From: Rhodovulum sp. MB263
GTDB lineage: Bacteria; Pseudomonadota; Alphaproteobacteria; Rhodobacterales; Rhodobacteraceae
NCBI RefSeq assembly: GCF_002073975.1
Contig: NZ_CP020384.1
Coordinates: 992,001-1,056,000 of the forward strand
Direction of reading: 5' to 3'
DNA: 64,000 bases
Part shown: one piece after another, positions 47,097 through 55,814 of the stretch
Layout: each line of letters begins with the position of its first letter
Numbering within the stretch: position 1 is the first letter of the stretch
Notes under the pieces: generated by a model
Told to the model about the DNA's origin: nothing
Database searches by the model: none
What the model saw: only the letters and a program-made list of their open reading frames with translations
Made by a program: the position numbers and the translations under genes

Positions 47097-47813
47097 ATGA
47101 GTTTTGTCAGGACGATGGCCACCCTTGCCGTGGGCTTTGCGGCGGCCAGGGGGCTCGAGAGGTTCCAGAGGATGGGCGGCGGCGCGGGAATCGCCGATTC
47201 CGTGAAATCGGCCGCGACCCGGGCCGGGATCGGCAGCCAGATCGGGCCGCTCCTGGAGCGGATGCAGGTGCCGGGGGGCGCGGCGGCGCTGAAGGCCAAT
47301 GCCAAATGGCTGGGCACGAAGGCGCGCGAGACCGGCGATCACGCGCTGGTCGGGCTCGGCGGGCTGATGGCGGCGCTGGGCGGCGCCTCCTGGGCGGGTT
47401 CGGTCAATGCCAGGGATATCCTGAATGCGATGGGCGAGATCGCGCCGCCCGATGTCTCGATGGAGAAGAATGCGCGGCTGTTGATCCGCTCGATGGTGAT
47501 GGCGGCGAAATCCGATGGCGAGATCGACGCGGCCGAGCGCGCGGCGATCCTCGATGTTCTGGGCGATGCCACGGCCGACGAGCTTGCCTTTGTCGAGGCC
47601 GAGATGGCCCGGCCCATCGATATCCGGGCGCTTGCGGCCGAGACCGGTAATCATCAGCGCACGGCGGTCTATGCCGCGGCGGTCGTGACGACCAGGCTCG
47701 ACAGCCCGGCCGAGATCGCGCATCTTGATCGTCTGGCCGAGGCGCTGCATCTCGGGCGTGCCGCGCGCCAGCGGATCCACAAGGCGATGCGGCTGCCGCA
47801 GGTGCTGGCCTGA
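47097..47813 (+). CDS. DUF533 family protein (TerB/tellurite-resistance-like fold)
   Basis: A 238-residue protein with an N-terminal hydrophobic Gly/Ala-rich region (about 1-30 and 83-105) that may touch the membrane, and a C-terminal TerB-like helical domain (about 110-238; LLIRSMVMAAKSDGEIDAAERAAILD), in which the acidic DGEID loop could bind metal. DUF533 proteins such as YebE are linked with envelope stress. AAAGGA precedes the ATG. Confidence 0.8.
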   Translation: MSFVRTMATLAVGFAAARGLERFQRMGGGAGIADSVKSAATRAGIGSQIGPLLERMQVPGGAAALKANAKWLGTKARETGDHALVGLGGLMAALGGASWAGSVNARDILNAMGEIAPPDVSMEKNARLLIRSMVMAAKSDGEIDAAERAAILDVLGDATADELAFVEAEMARPIDIRALAAETGNHQRTAVYAAAVVTTRLDSPAEIAHLDRLAEALHLGRAARQRIHKAMRLPQVLA

Positions 47814-47959
47814 CCCACGCACCTCCGGGGCGCGGGCAGGGGGCTGGCCGGCTTGCGCTTGCAGGGCCAGAACCCGCTTGACTCGGGGGCGCGGATCGCT
47901 AAAACGCGGGCTTCAAGAACTTCACGGGCGCAATGCCGCCCGCGCGACGGAGATGAGAC

Positions 47960-48127
47960 ATGGCGAAGCCGACAACCATCAAGATCCGCCTGAACTCGAC
48001 CGCGGGCACCGGCCATTTCTACGTGACCAAGAAGAACGCCCGCACCATGACCGAGAAAATGGTGGTCAAGAAATACGACCCGGTCGTGCGTCAGCACGTC
48101 GAATACAAGGAAGGCAAGATCAAGTGA
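47960..48127 (+). CDS. rpmG: 50S ribosomal protein bL33
   Basis: A 55-residue ribosomal protein, [20 protein letters not shown] at the start and ending in EYKEGKIK. It has no cysteine pair, so it is the zinc-free form. The start follows GGAGATGAGAC. It forms its own small transcription unit with two hairpins after it. Confidence 0.97.
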   Translation: MAKPTTIKIRLNSTAGTGHFYVTKKNARTMTEKMVVKKYDPVVRQHVEYKEGKIK

Positions 48128-48138
48128 TCTAGCCGCCT

Positions 48139-48198
48139 CCGGGTTTTACCCGGCAAGGGTCAGACCGGGGCCGCGCCGCAAGGGGCGGCCTTTCGTTT
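48139..48198 (+). terminator. two hairpins after rpmG
   Basis: CCGGG-TTTTA-CCCGG at 48139-48153 is followed by a second stem, GGCCGC (48169-48174) with GCGGCC (48185-48190), and TTTCGTTTT. The second is the likely terminator. Confidence 0.75.
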
Positions 48199-48955
48199 TG
48201 CGTTCTTTCTTTTGCACGGCGCTCGCGCCTGGGCGCGGCCCTGCATCCGGAACCGTCCGAGCGGCAGGCAACGTCTGCGGGTCCGGTGGCGGGCCGGTCG
48301 CTTTCCTCTCTTCACTCCCGATACCGCTTTTCCCGTTTCCGGCGCGAGGTCTTCCTCCTGCCCTCCGGGTCTCAAGCTGCCCGCGCGAAGGCAGAGATCT
48401 CGGCGGCCGCCAGCCGGGCCTGCCACCCTGCGCAGGATGTCGAGCTTCGGGTGCAGGCTGTGCCGCTTATCGGTGCCAGAGAGGCCCAAGGCCAGGACGC
48501 GCGAACGAGATCGGCGCGATGCGACCGTGGCGGCGGCGATCCGGTCGGCAAGCGGGACATTGCCCGCGGGGGAATACCAGGGGCCTCACAGCGCGCCCGG
48601 CCGACGGCGTGGGCTGGCCCGGATGAGGAAGAGTGCGCCGAGAAAGGCGTCGATGCTGTCCCGGGCCGAGATCGAGGACCGTGCCGTGCGTCTGCTCCGG
48701 TCCGGCGATATCGGCGCGAAATCGCGGGATCGTGCCCGACAGCGCGGCGAGAGACAGGCGCCGGCGAGGGGCGGTTCCGACACTGGCTGGCATCCATGCC
48801 CCATGCGGCCAACGACCGCAGGCGGGTCCGAGGCGGAAGTCAGTGGCTTCTCGAGGCTGCCTGACCGTGACCGGTCGTTCCGGGCGGCGCTGGGGGCTTT
48901 CCGAAGGACTGGAATCAGACCCAAGATCCCCGGCGCTAACGTCGGCGCGGCGAAG
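48199..48955. other. gene-poor stretch between rpmG and the VOC gene
   Basis: About 750 bases with long overlapping frames on both strands but no frame with a credible start, ribosome binding site or family. It may hold a fully decayed gene. I see nothing I can name in it. Confidence 0.35.
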
Positions 48956-49384
48956 CTAGAACTCGATCACGACGGATGGCGTGTTGCGTTTCGCCGCGCC
49001 CTGATAAACGGCCTCGATGTTGTTCCCGTCCGGATCCAGCACGAAAGCGGCATAGTAGTCCGGATGATAGGCCCGCAGGCCCGGCGCGCCGTTATCGCGT
49101 CCGCCATTCTTCAGCGCGGTGCTGTGGAAGGCATCCACCATGGCCCGGTCTTTCGCCTGAAAGGCAAGATGGTGCCGTCCTGTCAACTCCCCCAGAGCCG
49201 TCGGGCTGTCGGCCGAAGACACGACAAGCTCATCGGCCAGGAAATACCCGTTCCCGGTGCTGATGACCGGGATCTTGAGGGCCGACAGGACTGCCTTGTA
49301 GAAGCGTTCGCTTGCATTCAGGTCCCGGACCACAAGCTGAATGTGATCGATCAAACGCCCTCGGTGTAGCTGGTGGTCTGCCAT
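48956..49384 (-). CDS. VOC family (glyoxalase/bleomycin resistance-like) protein
   Basis: A 142-residue metal-dependent beta-alpha-beta fold protein. IDHIQLVVRDLNASERFYKA (about 12-31) opens the first module, HHLAFQAKDRAMVDAFH the second, and DYYAAFVLDPDGNNIEAVY closes it with the conserved glutamate ligand. Members include glyoxalases, dioxygenases and resistance proteins; the substrate is not known. AAGGGAAG just ahead fixes the ATG at 49384. Confidence 0.88.
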   Translation of the reverse strand: MADHQLHRGRLIDHIQLVVRDLNASERFYKAVLSALKIPVISTGNGYFLADELVVSSADSPTALGELTGRHHLAFQAKDRAMVDAFHSTALKNGGRDNGAPGLRAYHPDYYAAFVLDPDGNNIEAVYQGAAKRNTPSVVIEF

Positions 49385-50246
49385 GGTCTTCCCTTTTGGT
49401 GGCGAGCAGAGGGGACCGCCCCCTGGCACCGGGATAAGAGCCCGGGGGCGGAACTGCGGCAAGGGGCCTATCCGCCGCGTCTTGGGGCGCAAGCATCAGC
49501 CGCGCGTTCTGCCCCTCCGGAGATTGACATATCTAGGCTCGATATCAGGCCCGGCGCGGGCCTTCGCGGCGATCGGGAGCGGCGACGGCCCGGTGAAGGG
49601 CTGTGCACTGTCCTTGGCAGGGACCCGCACGCGCTGCGATGCCGGCAAGGACGATGGCCATTCCCCGGAGGATGAGGTCTTCCGGACGGGGCTTTCCGAT
49701 GGGCCGTGGCGGGGACCGAACTGGCGGCTGGGACCCGGCTTCGTGCCCGGCGACCTCATGTGCGACGAGGTGTTGGGCCGCAACGGTTATCCGGCCTGCG
49801 CCGAGCTGCCGCGGCGGACTGTCCGGATGTGCCCCCATTCAGATATCGCAGCACCGAAGGTCGCGCCGACCATCCTCGATTAAGATTGTGGAAGCGGTCC
49901 GGCATTGGCTCGAGGCGACGCCATGGTCTTCGCGAAAGCGATTGCGGATCTGCGGAAATCTCGGGCGCCCCATGGCAGGCGGCTCCGGGGACGAACGGGA
50001 CGTCCTGGCCATTGGCCTGGCCTTGCAGGGGCTGCGCCCCGCGATGCCCGTCCGATGAGACCTGTCCGATGATGCCCCTCCCGCTATGACTGTCCTGCTC
50101 TGGTTGTCACGGTCGGAATTGGTCCGAGTGTTTTACTTAGGTATTGTGCCTGCGGGCGTGCTGTGGTTCTTTGCGTCCGATTTCTCAAGCCAGTTTCGGG
50201 TCCTTCCCGCCGCCAGAGAACAGAGTGCATCAATGGATCTCAGGGA
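49385..50246. other. mostly gene-free stretch before the exb-tonB operon
   Basis: Apart from the doubtful cysteine-rich frame at 49593-49883, no gene is supported. 50090-50240 should hold the promoter of the exb-tonB operon; TTGTGCC and nearby A/T-rich bases (TTTTACTTAGGTATTG at about 50130) are possible promoter parts but I cannot assign them. Confidence 0.35.
49593..49883 (+). CDS. cysteine-rich hypothetical protein, N-terminus uncertain
   Basis: The frame ending at TAA 49883 shows a strong G/C third-base preference from about 49545 on, as real genes here do. Taken from GTG 49593 it is 96 residues with five cysteines (VKGCAL, TRCDAGKDDGHSPEDEVF, DLMCDEVLG, PACAELP, RMCPHSD). No ribosome binding site precedes the GTG, and coding signal extends further upstream without an ATG. 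It could be the surviving C-terminal part of a secreted protein. No family is recognised. Confidence 0.35.
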   Translation: MKGCALSLAGTRTRCDAGKDDGHSPEDEVFRTGLSDGPWRGPNWRLGPGFVPGDLMCDEVLGRNGYPACAELPRRTVRMCPHSDIAAPKVAPTILD

Positions 50247-50687
50247 ATGGAACGCTCGATGGGCATCTCTCACCTTGGCGCCGCGGCTGCGGTCGGCCTT
50301 CTCGCCTCGTCCCTCGGCGCCTCTGCGCAGGAGGTCGGGTCGCATCTCTCGATCGAGCTGAATGCGGTTGCACCGGCCGAGACCGGTTGCCTGATCAGCT
50401 TTCTGGCCCGGAACGGGCATGAAGCCGGCATCGACCGGGCGGTTTTCGAAACCGTGCTGATCGACCGTCAGGGCCAGGTCGATCGTCTGAGCCTGTTCGA
50501 TTTCGGGACGTTGCCCGCCGGGCGGCCGCGGATGCGGCAATTCTCCGTTCCCGGGCTCGATTGCGGCGATCTGGGGCAGATCCTGATCAATGGCGCGACG
50601 ACCTGCGAGGCCGGAGCGCTGGGCGAGGCAGCCTGCACCGAGGGGCTCGGGCTGAGCAGCCGCACCGATGTGGAGCTGATCGGATGA
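50247..50687 (+). CDS. small secreted protein leading the exb-tonB operon
   Basis: A 146-residue protein with a signal peptide (cut near GASAQE, about 30) and a mature part with four cysteines (ETGCLISF, GLDCGDLG, TTCEAG, AACTEG), probably two disulfides. The core looks like a beta-sandwich (FETVLIDRQGQVDRLSLFDF). An ATG at 50259 is an alternative start. The stop overlaps exbB (ATGA), so it is made together with the energising complex. I do not recognise the family; a periplasmic helper of TonB-dependent uptake is a guess from context. Confidence 0.7.
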   Translation: MERSMGISHLGAAAAVGLLASSLGASAQEVGSHLSIELNAVAPAETGCLISFLARNGHEAGIDRAVFETVLIDRQGQVDRLSLFDFGTLPAGRPRMRQFSVPGLDCGDLGQILINGATTCEAGALGEAACTEGLGLSSRTDVELIG

Positions 50688-51340
50688 TCGGCGCGGTGAT
50701 CGAGCTTTTGCGCCGTGTGGCCGATCTCGGCGGGCCGGTGGTTCTGATCCTGATCGGGGTCTCGGTCCTGACGGTGGCAGTCGTGCTTTACAAGCTCTGG
50801 CAATTCGCGGCCTCGGGCGTCGGCCGGCACCGGGCGCTGTCGGAGGCGGTCGCGCATTGGGACAGGGGCGAGAGGGACCGGGCGCGGGCCGCGCTCGAGG
50901 GTTCGCGCAGCTATCTGCGCCCGGTGGTCGATCTTGCGATGTCGGGGCAGACCGATCCCGAGCGGCTGGAGGCCGAGGCCGAGGTCCGCTTTGCCCGGCT
51001 GGAAAGCGGCTTCCGGCTCCTCGACTCGGTCGCGCAGCTCTCGCCGCTGCTGGGGCTGTTCGGCACCGTCCTGGGCATGATCGCGGCGTTTCAGGCGCTG
51101 CAGGCGGCGGGCACGCAGGTCGACCCGTCGATCCTTGCGGGCGGTATCTGGGTGGCGCTTCTGACCACGGCGGTCGGTCTGGCCGTGGCGATGCCGACGG
51201 CGCTGATCCTGAGCTGGTTCGAAGGCCGGATGGAGGCCGAGCGGGTGCTGGCCGAGACCGCCATTCACACCGTTCTGGCCCCCGGCAATGCGCCCGGCGC
51301 GCCCGGACCGGTCGCGTCGGACGGTCGGGATCATGGCTAG
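50684..51340 (+). CDS. exbB: ExbB-type proton channel protein
   Basis: A 218-residue inner-membrane protein of the MotA/TolQ/ExbB family. Membrane segments are at about 18-38, 112-135 (VAQLSPLLGLFGTVLGMIAA) and 150-172 (ILAGGIWVALLTTAVGLAVAM, given as GGIWVALLTTAVGLAVA). It is shorter and distinct from tolQ in this window. It forms the pentamer that, with ExbD, converts proton flow into TonB movement. It overlaps exbD by 8 nt. Confidence 0.92.
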   Translation: MIGAVIELLRRVADLGGPVVLILIGVSVLTVAVVLYKLWQFAASGVGRHRALSEAVAHWDRGERDRARAALEGSRSYLRPVVDLAMSGQTDPERLEAEAEVRFARLESGFRLLDSVAQLSPLLGLFGTVLGMIAAFQALQAAGTQVDPSILAGGIWVALLTTAVGLAVAMPTALILSWFEGRMEAERVLAETAIHTVLAPGNAPGAPGPVASDGRDHG

Positions 51341-51707
51341 GCCGCGGCGGCGGCGGCTGTCGCTCACGTCGCTGGTCGACGTGATCTTCCTGCTGCTGCT
51401 CTTCTTCATGCTGAGCTCGACCTTCACCCGGTTTGCCGAGGTCGATCTCGTGGCGGCCGGGCAGGGCGGGGCGGCGGCGGACAGCGAGACGCGGCCGCTT
51501 TTCCTGCAGCTCGAGCCCGACCGGCTGCGGCTGAACGGTCGCGCGCTTGACCTTGACGGACTGGCCGAAGGGCTGGGTCCGGTCGAGCCGGGGCAGGTCG
51601 TGCTGGTGGCGCTGCGCGGCGGGGTCAGTGCGCAGCGGCTGACCGATCTTCTGGTCGCGCTTCGCGCGATCCCGGGGCTGGGCGTGACTGTACTGGGGGC
51701 GACATGA
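51333..51707 (+). CDS. exbD: ExbD-type protein, first copy, with the normal membrane aspartate
   Basis: A 124-residue protein with a basic N-terminus (MARPRRRRLSL), a single membrane segment with the conserved aspartate (SLVDVIFLLLLFFMLSS, about residue 16) and a periplasmic domain. The aspartate carries the proton in the ExbB pore. It is followed by a second, different ExbD gene that overlaps by 4 nt. Confidence 0.9.
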   Translation: MARPRRRRLSLTSLVDVIFLLLLFFMLSSTFTRFAEVDLVAAGQGGAAADSETRPLFLQLEPDRLRLNGRALDLDGLAEGLGPVEPGQVVLVALRGGVSAQRLTDLLVALRAIPGLGVTVLGAT

Positions 51708-52117
51708 TGGCCAGACAAGCTGCGATCAGGGCTGCGAAGGCACGCCGTGCCGGGCGCGAGCCGACCATCGCACTGATCAATATCGTCTTCCTGCTGCTGA
51801 TCTTCTTCCTCGTCGCAGGCACGCTGGCGGCGCCGCTCGATGCGACCCTGAAACTGGTCGATACCGAGGGGCTGGAAGGGGCTGCGCCCGCCGAGGCGCT
51901 GGTTCTGCATGCCGATGGGCGGATCACGCTGCAAGAGCAGGCGACGACGCCCGAGGCCTTCGTCGCCGGGCTTGAGAAGCCCGAGACGGGCGTCACCATC
52001 GCCCGGGTCGTTCCCGATCGCGACGTGCCTGCAGCCGATCTTGTGGCGCTTGGGCAGGCCTTGCGCGCAGCCGGGGCCGAACGGGTGGTGATCGTCACCG
52101 AACGGGGGCTGCAATGA
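51704..52117 (+). CDS. ExbD-type protein, second copy, membrane aspartate replaced by asparagine
   Basis: A 137-residue ExbD/TolR-like protein. The N-terminus is basic (RQAAIRAAKARRAGRE) and the single membrane helix aligns with TolR and the first ExbD, but where they read MVDVM or LVDVI it reads LINIV (TIALINIVFLLLIFFLVAG, about 22-40). The proton-carrying aspartate is thus asparagine. The periplasmic part is normal (GRITLQEQATTPEAFVAGLE). It probably pairs with the first ExbD in a mixed dimer. It overlaps tonB by 4 nt. Confidence 0.88.
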   Translation: MMARQAAIRAAKARRAGREPTIALINIVFLLLIFFLVAGTLAAPLDATLKLVDTEGLEGAAPAEALVLHADGRITLQEQATTPEAFVAGLEKPETGVTIARVVPDRDVPAADLVALGQALRAAGAERVVIVTERGLQ

Positions 52118-52872
52118 CGATACCAAGTTCCCGCTTCGGCAAGCTGCTGGCCTGTGGCCTCGCGCTCGGGGCGCATGGAGCGCTTGCCCTGGTTCTCGTC
52201 CCCGAGGTCGAGATCAGGATGGAGGGCCGTAACGGCGCGGCCGAGGCGGCGATCGGTTCGAGCTTCGCCGATATGGCGGCCGGACGGCTCGATGCCGAGA
52301 GCGTCGAGGATGTGGTCGAGCCCGAACAACCCCTCGAACCGCTCCGTCCTGACAGGCCCGAGCCGGTCGAGACCGTCATGCCGGATCCTGCCCAGGCATT
52401 GGCGCCGGTCCCTGACATGGTCGTGGCGGAGAGCCCCGAGCCCGAAACCTTGACTGCGGAACCCGAGCCCAAGCCCGAACCGAAGCCCGAAGCGAAACCG
52501 GTGGCGCGAGGCAATGCCGACCGCAACGCCCGTGCCGGTCAGGCGGCGGGCAATGAGCGCGCAGAGGCCGCGACCAGTGGCCGGGGCGGCGCCGTGGCCG
52601 AGTCGGGCAATGCCGCAAGCTCGAACTATCCCGGGCTGGTGATGCGGGCGCTGTCGCGGGTGCCGAAGCCCAGGATCCGTGCCCGCGGCGCCGCGGTGGT
52701 GGCGTTCCGGGTCGCGGCGGATGGCGGTCTGGCCTCGGCTTCGGTGGCGCGCAGTTCGGGCTCGACCGCGCTCGATCAGGCGGCTTTGCGCCTTGTCGAA
52801 CGCGCCGCACCCTTTCCGGCCCCCCCGCGCGGTGCCCAGCGCAGCTTCTCGATCCGGATCGAGGGCCGGTAA
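52114..52872 (+). CDS. tonB: TonB energy transducer
   Basis: A 252-residue protein with an N-terminal anchor (about 10-30; LLACGLALGAHGALALVLV), a Pro/Glu/Lys-rich spacer (about 65-130; PEPKPEPKPEAKP) and a C-terminal TonB domain (about 170-252; VVAFRVAADGGLASASVARS, ALDQAALRLVERAAPFPAPP). It spans the periplasm and pulls on TonB boxes of outer-membrane receptors such as the one at 3.3 kb. It is last in the operon. Confidence 0.92.
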   Translation: MTIPSSRFGKLLACGLALGAHGALALVLVPEVEIRMEGRNGAAEAAIGSSFADMAAGRLDAESVEDVVEPEQPLEPLRPDRPEPVETVMPDPAQALAPVPDMVVAESPEPETLTAEPEPKPEPKPEAKPVARGNADRNARAGQAAGNERAEAATSGRGGAVAESGNAASSNYPGLVMRALSRVPKPRIRARGAAVVAFRVAADGGLASASVARSSGSTALDQAALRLVERAAPFPAPPRGAQRSFSIRIEGR

Positions 52873-53044
52873 GGCGCGCGCGCCTGCCGCGTGTTTCCGA
52901 GGCGATCTGCCACGGATTTCGGCAAACTGCGCTGCCCTTCAGGGCGAATGGTCGCGTCCCGCCCTGGAGGGCAGGCGCGGCCATTGCCTGCGCGCGAGGC
53001 GTTATCTAGCCTTGGTTCCGGTCGCAAGGCGGCAGGAGGCCCGA

Positions 53045-53569
53045 ATGAGCGAGACCGGCGACGATGCGAGCTTTCGTGTGGCGGCGATCCCGCTTTCCCG
53101 AGAGCCGTCTGTCGACCCGTTGCTGGCGACGGTGGTGGCGGTGCTTCGCGCCGAGGGCGTTCGTGTCGCGGGCTTCCGACAGGAGCGCGGCGCGGATGGC
53201 GGCCTGGCGGTCGAGGATCTGACCGGCGGCGGCGTCTTCCCGATCTCGCAGCAGCTGGGCTCGGGTTCGGAGGGCTGCAGTCTCGATCCGCAGGGCCTGG
53301 CCGAGGCCGCCTGCGCGGCGCTGGCCGCGCTGGAGACCGGCCCCGATCTGCTGATCCTGCCGCGTTTCGGCAAGGCCGAGGCCGAGGGGCAGGGGTTCCG
53401 CGCGGTGATCGAGCGCGCCTGCGAATGGCAGGTGCCGGTGCTGGTCGCGGTCAAGCCCGATTGCAGCGAGGCCTGGGAGGCGTTCACCGGCGGGGCCGCC
53501 GCCCGGCTTGCCCCCGACCGGGACGCGCTTCTCGAGTGGTGCCGGGCGGGGCTGGGCGTCCGCACCTGA
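53045..53569 (+). CDS. DUF2478 protein, molybdenum-gene neighbour
   Basis: A 174-residue protein resembling nucleotide-binding proteins that often sit near molybdate transport or molybdenum cofactor genes. The DUF2478 signature is DLLILPRFGKAEAEGQGFRA (about 101-120) and VPVLVAVKPDCSEAWEAFTG. The role is not known. It is 1.2 kb from modE, from which an IS remnant now separates it. The two converge, so they were never co-transcribed. Confidence 0.75.
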   Translation: MSETGDDASFRVAAIPLSREPSVDPLLATVVAVLRAEGVRVAGFRQERGADGGLAVEDLTGGGVFPISQQLGSGSEGCSLDPQGLAEAACAALAALETGPDLLILPRFGKAEAEGQGFRAVIERACEWQVPVLVAVKPDCSEAWEAFTGGAAARLAPDRDALLEWCRAGLGVRT

Positions 53570-53597
53570 CGCGGCGCGCGGGCTCTGCCGGGTCTAG

Positions 53598-54780
53598 CAG
53601 GGTGCTGAAATAGTCGTACCTCGACGCCGGTTGCAGAACATGATTCATCCGCCGGGGATCAACGGCGGATACAGGCATGCGCGGTGCAGACGAGACGAGC
53701 GGATCGCTGTTCAGCTATGTCGATCTCGAGGTGCGCATCCCCGCCCGGCATCCGCTGCGGAAGATCCGTCAGGTGGTGAATGACGCGCTCGCCAGCCTCG
53801 ATGCAGAATTCGAGGTGTTCTACACTGACTTCGGCCGTCCCTCGATCGCGCCGGAGCGCCTGATCCGCGCGAGCCTGCTGCAGATCCTCTACTCCGTCCG
53901 CTCCGAGCGGCAGCTGATGGAGCAGCTGGACTACAACCTGTTGTTCCGCTGGTTCGTGGGGCTTGGCATCGACGACCAGGTCTGGGTCCCGACCGTGTTC
54001 AGCAAGAACCGCGACCGCCTTTTGACCACCGACATGTCACGCAAGGTGATGGCTGCCATCCTGGCCCACCGAGAGGTCGCGCCGCCGCTTTCGGACGACC
54101 ACTTCTCGGTCGACGGCACGCTGGTGAAAGCCTGGGCCTCGATGAAGAGCGTCCGGCCGAAAGAGGATGGCGATCCCGGCGATCCTCCGGCAGGGGACGC
54201 CGCCCCGCAAAGCCCCTCCCCGCGGCCCGATCCGGAAACCCGCCAGATGCCCCTTCCCGCCAGCCGCAATGCCGAAGTCGATTTCCGGGGTCAGAAGCGC
54301 ACGAACGCGACGCATGCCTCGACGACAGATGCGGTTGTACGGCTCTACCGGAAATCTCCGGGCACCGGCGCGATGCTATGCTTCATCGGGCGCACTTATG
54401 GAGAACCGCAGCGGGCTGGCCGTCCAGGGCGACCTGACCCGCGCAGAAGGCGCGGTCCTCCGTCATCGACGGACGGACCACCCGGCACAATGGCTATGCG
54501 CTGTCGCAGAAGCACCGGAAGCGGATCGAGGAACTCTTCGGCTGGTCCAAGACGGTGGGAGGCGCGGCGCAGACGGCCTGTCGCGGCGTGGAGCGGGTGC
54601 GGTCCCGCTTCATCCTCGCCCTGGCGGCGGCAAATCTTGCCCGGCTGCCGCGAATACTGGCGATTTGAGGGCGGAGACTCCCGACCAGCATGCCGCGTGG
54701 CGGGAAGACGGCGGATAGGAGCAGCGCAATGGCAGGAACGGAGGAAGCCGTTCCGACCAATCGACTATTTCAGCACCCTG
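53598..54780 (+). mobile_element. decayed IS5-family element with perfect 19-bp ends, 1183 bp
   Basis: CAGGGTGCTGAAATAGTCG at 53598-53616 and its exact complement at 54762-54780 bound a broken transposase. CTAG lies left of the element and TTAG right of it, close to the four-base YTAR duplication of IS5-type elements. The perfect ends with a damaged inside suggest that it could still be moved by an intact copy elsewhere. Confidence 0.88.
53677..54668 (+). pseudogene. IS5-family transposase, internally deleted and frameshifted
   Basis: The N-terminal half is complete (RPSIAPERLIRASLLQILYS, SERQLMEQLDYNLLFRWFVG, DDHFSVDGTLVKAWASMKS with the first aspartate) down to RLYRKSPGTGAMLCFIGRT. A frame change near 54400 then leads to LMENRSGLAVQGDLTRA, after which about 60 codons including the second catalytic aspartate are missing. 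A third frame gives the C-terminus (GRTTRHNGYALSQKHRKRIE, ELFGWSKTVGGAAQTACRG) to TGA 54666-54668. No active enzyme can be made. Confidence 0.88.
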
Positions 54781-55566
54781 TTAGGGCAGCGCCAGGATCA
54801 CATGGCTCGACTTGATCAGCGCGGTTGCGCTGTCACCCGGGGCAAGCGCCAGCGCCTCGGCGCTTTCGCGGGTGATGGTCGCGGCCAGCGTCTTGTCGCC
54901 GCCGAGATCGAGCACGATCTCGCTGTTCACCGGCCCGTCGGTGCGGCCGGTGACGGTGCCGCTCAGCCGGTTGCGCACCGAGAGCGGGCCGAAATCCCGA
55001 CCCTTGGCGAGGATGACGAAGCTGGACTTGACCAGCGCGAAGACCTCGATGCCGGGGGCAAGCCCCATCCCGGCGGCGCTCTGGCCGGTGATGACCGAGG
55101 TCAGGGCCTGGCCGCCGCCGATATCCATCTGCACCTCGGCGCTGACGGGGCTTTCGGTGACCGCGGTCACGGTGGCGCGATAGGTGTTGCGGGCCGAGGT
55201 CTTCATCATCAGGCTCCAGAGAATATCGCCGGGATCGAGATCGATCTGGTTGTCCAGCGAGGCGACCACCCGTTCCAGACCCTCCTGGATCGCGGTGAAG
55301 GCGGCGATCACCTTCTCGCCGGCGGGCGTCAGCACGGCGCCGCCGCCCGCGCGTCCGCCGGGGGCGGCGCTGACAAGGGGGCTGGCGAAGATGTTGTTCA
55401 TCGCCTGCACCCCGTCCCAGGCGGCCTTGTAGGACAGGCCAACCTCGCGCGCGGCCGCCGAGATCGAACCGGTGCGGCCGATCGCCGCGAGAAGCGCAAC
55501 CCGGTCGGCGCCCATCCGCGCCCCGGGCCGTTCCAGCGTCAACGCACTGCGCAATCCTACCGGCAT
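54781..55566 (-). CDS. modE: molybdenum-dependent regulator ModE (MopA/MopB type)
   Basis: A 261-residue regulator. The winged helix-turn-helix (about 15-110; GRTGSISAAAREVGLSYKAA) is followed by two molbindin (TOBE) domains (about 127-190 and 196-259; SARNTYRATVTAVTESPVSA, RNRLSGTVTGRTDGPVNSE, both ending in KSSxVIL). Molybdate binding makes it grip Mo-boxes. In R. capsulatus, MopA and MopB repress molybdate uptake and iron nitrogenase and MopA activates mop. The start at 55566 is chosen before the wing. The TAA stop touches the end of the IS remnant. Confidence 0.93.
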   Translation of the reverse strand: MPVGLRSALTLERPGARMGADRVALLAAIGRTGSISAAAREVGLSYKAAWDGVQAMNNIFASPLVSAAPGGRAGGGAVLTPAGEKVIAAFTAIQEGLERVVASLDNQIDLDPGDILWSLMMKTSARNTYRATVTAVTESPVSAEVQMDIGGGQALTSVITGQSAAGMGLAPGIEVFALVKSSFVILAKGRDFGPLSVRNRLSGTVTGRTDGPVNSEIVLDLGGDKTLAATITRESAEALALAPGDSATALIKSSHVILALP

Positions 55567-55814
55567 GGCCGTCCTGCTCCTTCCGCCGAGATTGCCATGT
55601 CTTAGCGCGAAGCCGGCCGGTCTGCCACTGTCGAGTGCCGCGCGGCCTCCCTCCGCTGCGGGCGGGCGGCCTGCCATGGGGGAGATGCCGGGGACGAACC
55701 GACGGGCCGCGGGATCTGCCGCTGCCGCTTTCCCGGGCGCTGCCAGTCGGCATGGCGGGGAAAGGCGTCACTTCCCGCGCAAAACCGCGCGGTCGGTTGG
55801 GCGATCTTGTCTCG

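Noticed and set aside
48212-49369. A 385-codon plus-strand frame between rpmG and the VOC gene
   Set aside because: Its second part is antisense to the VOC gene and the first part has no ribosome binding site or family.
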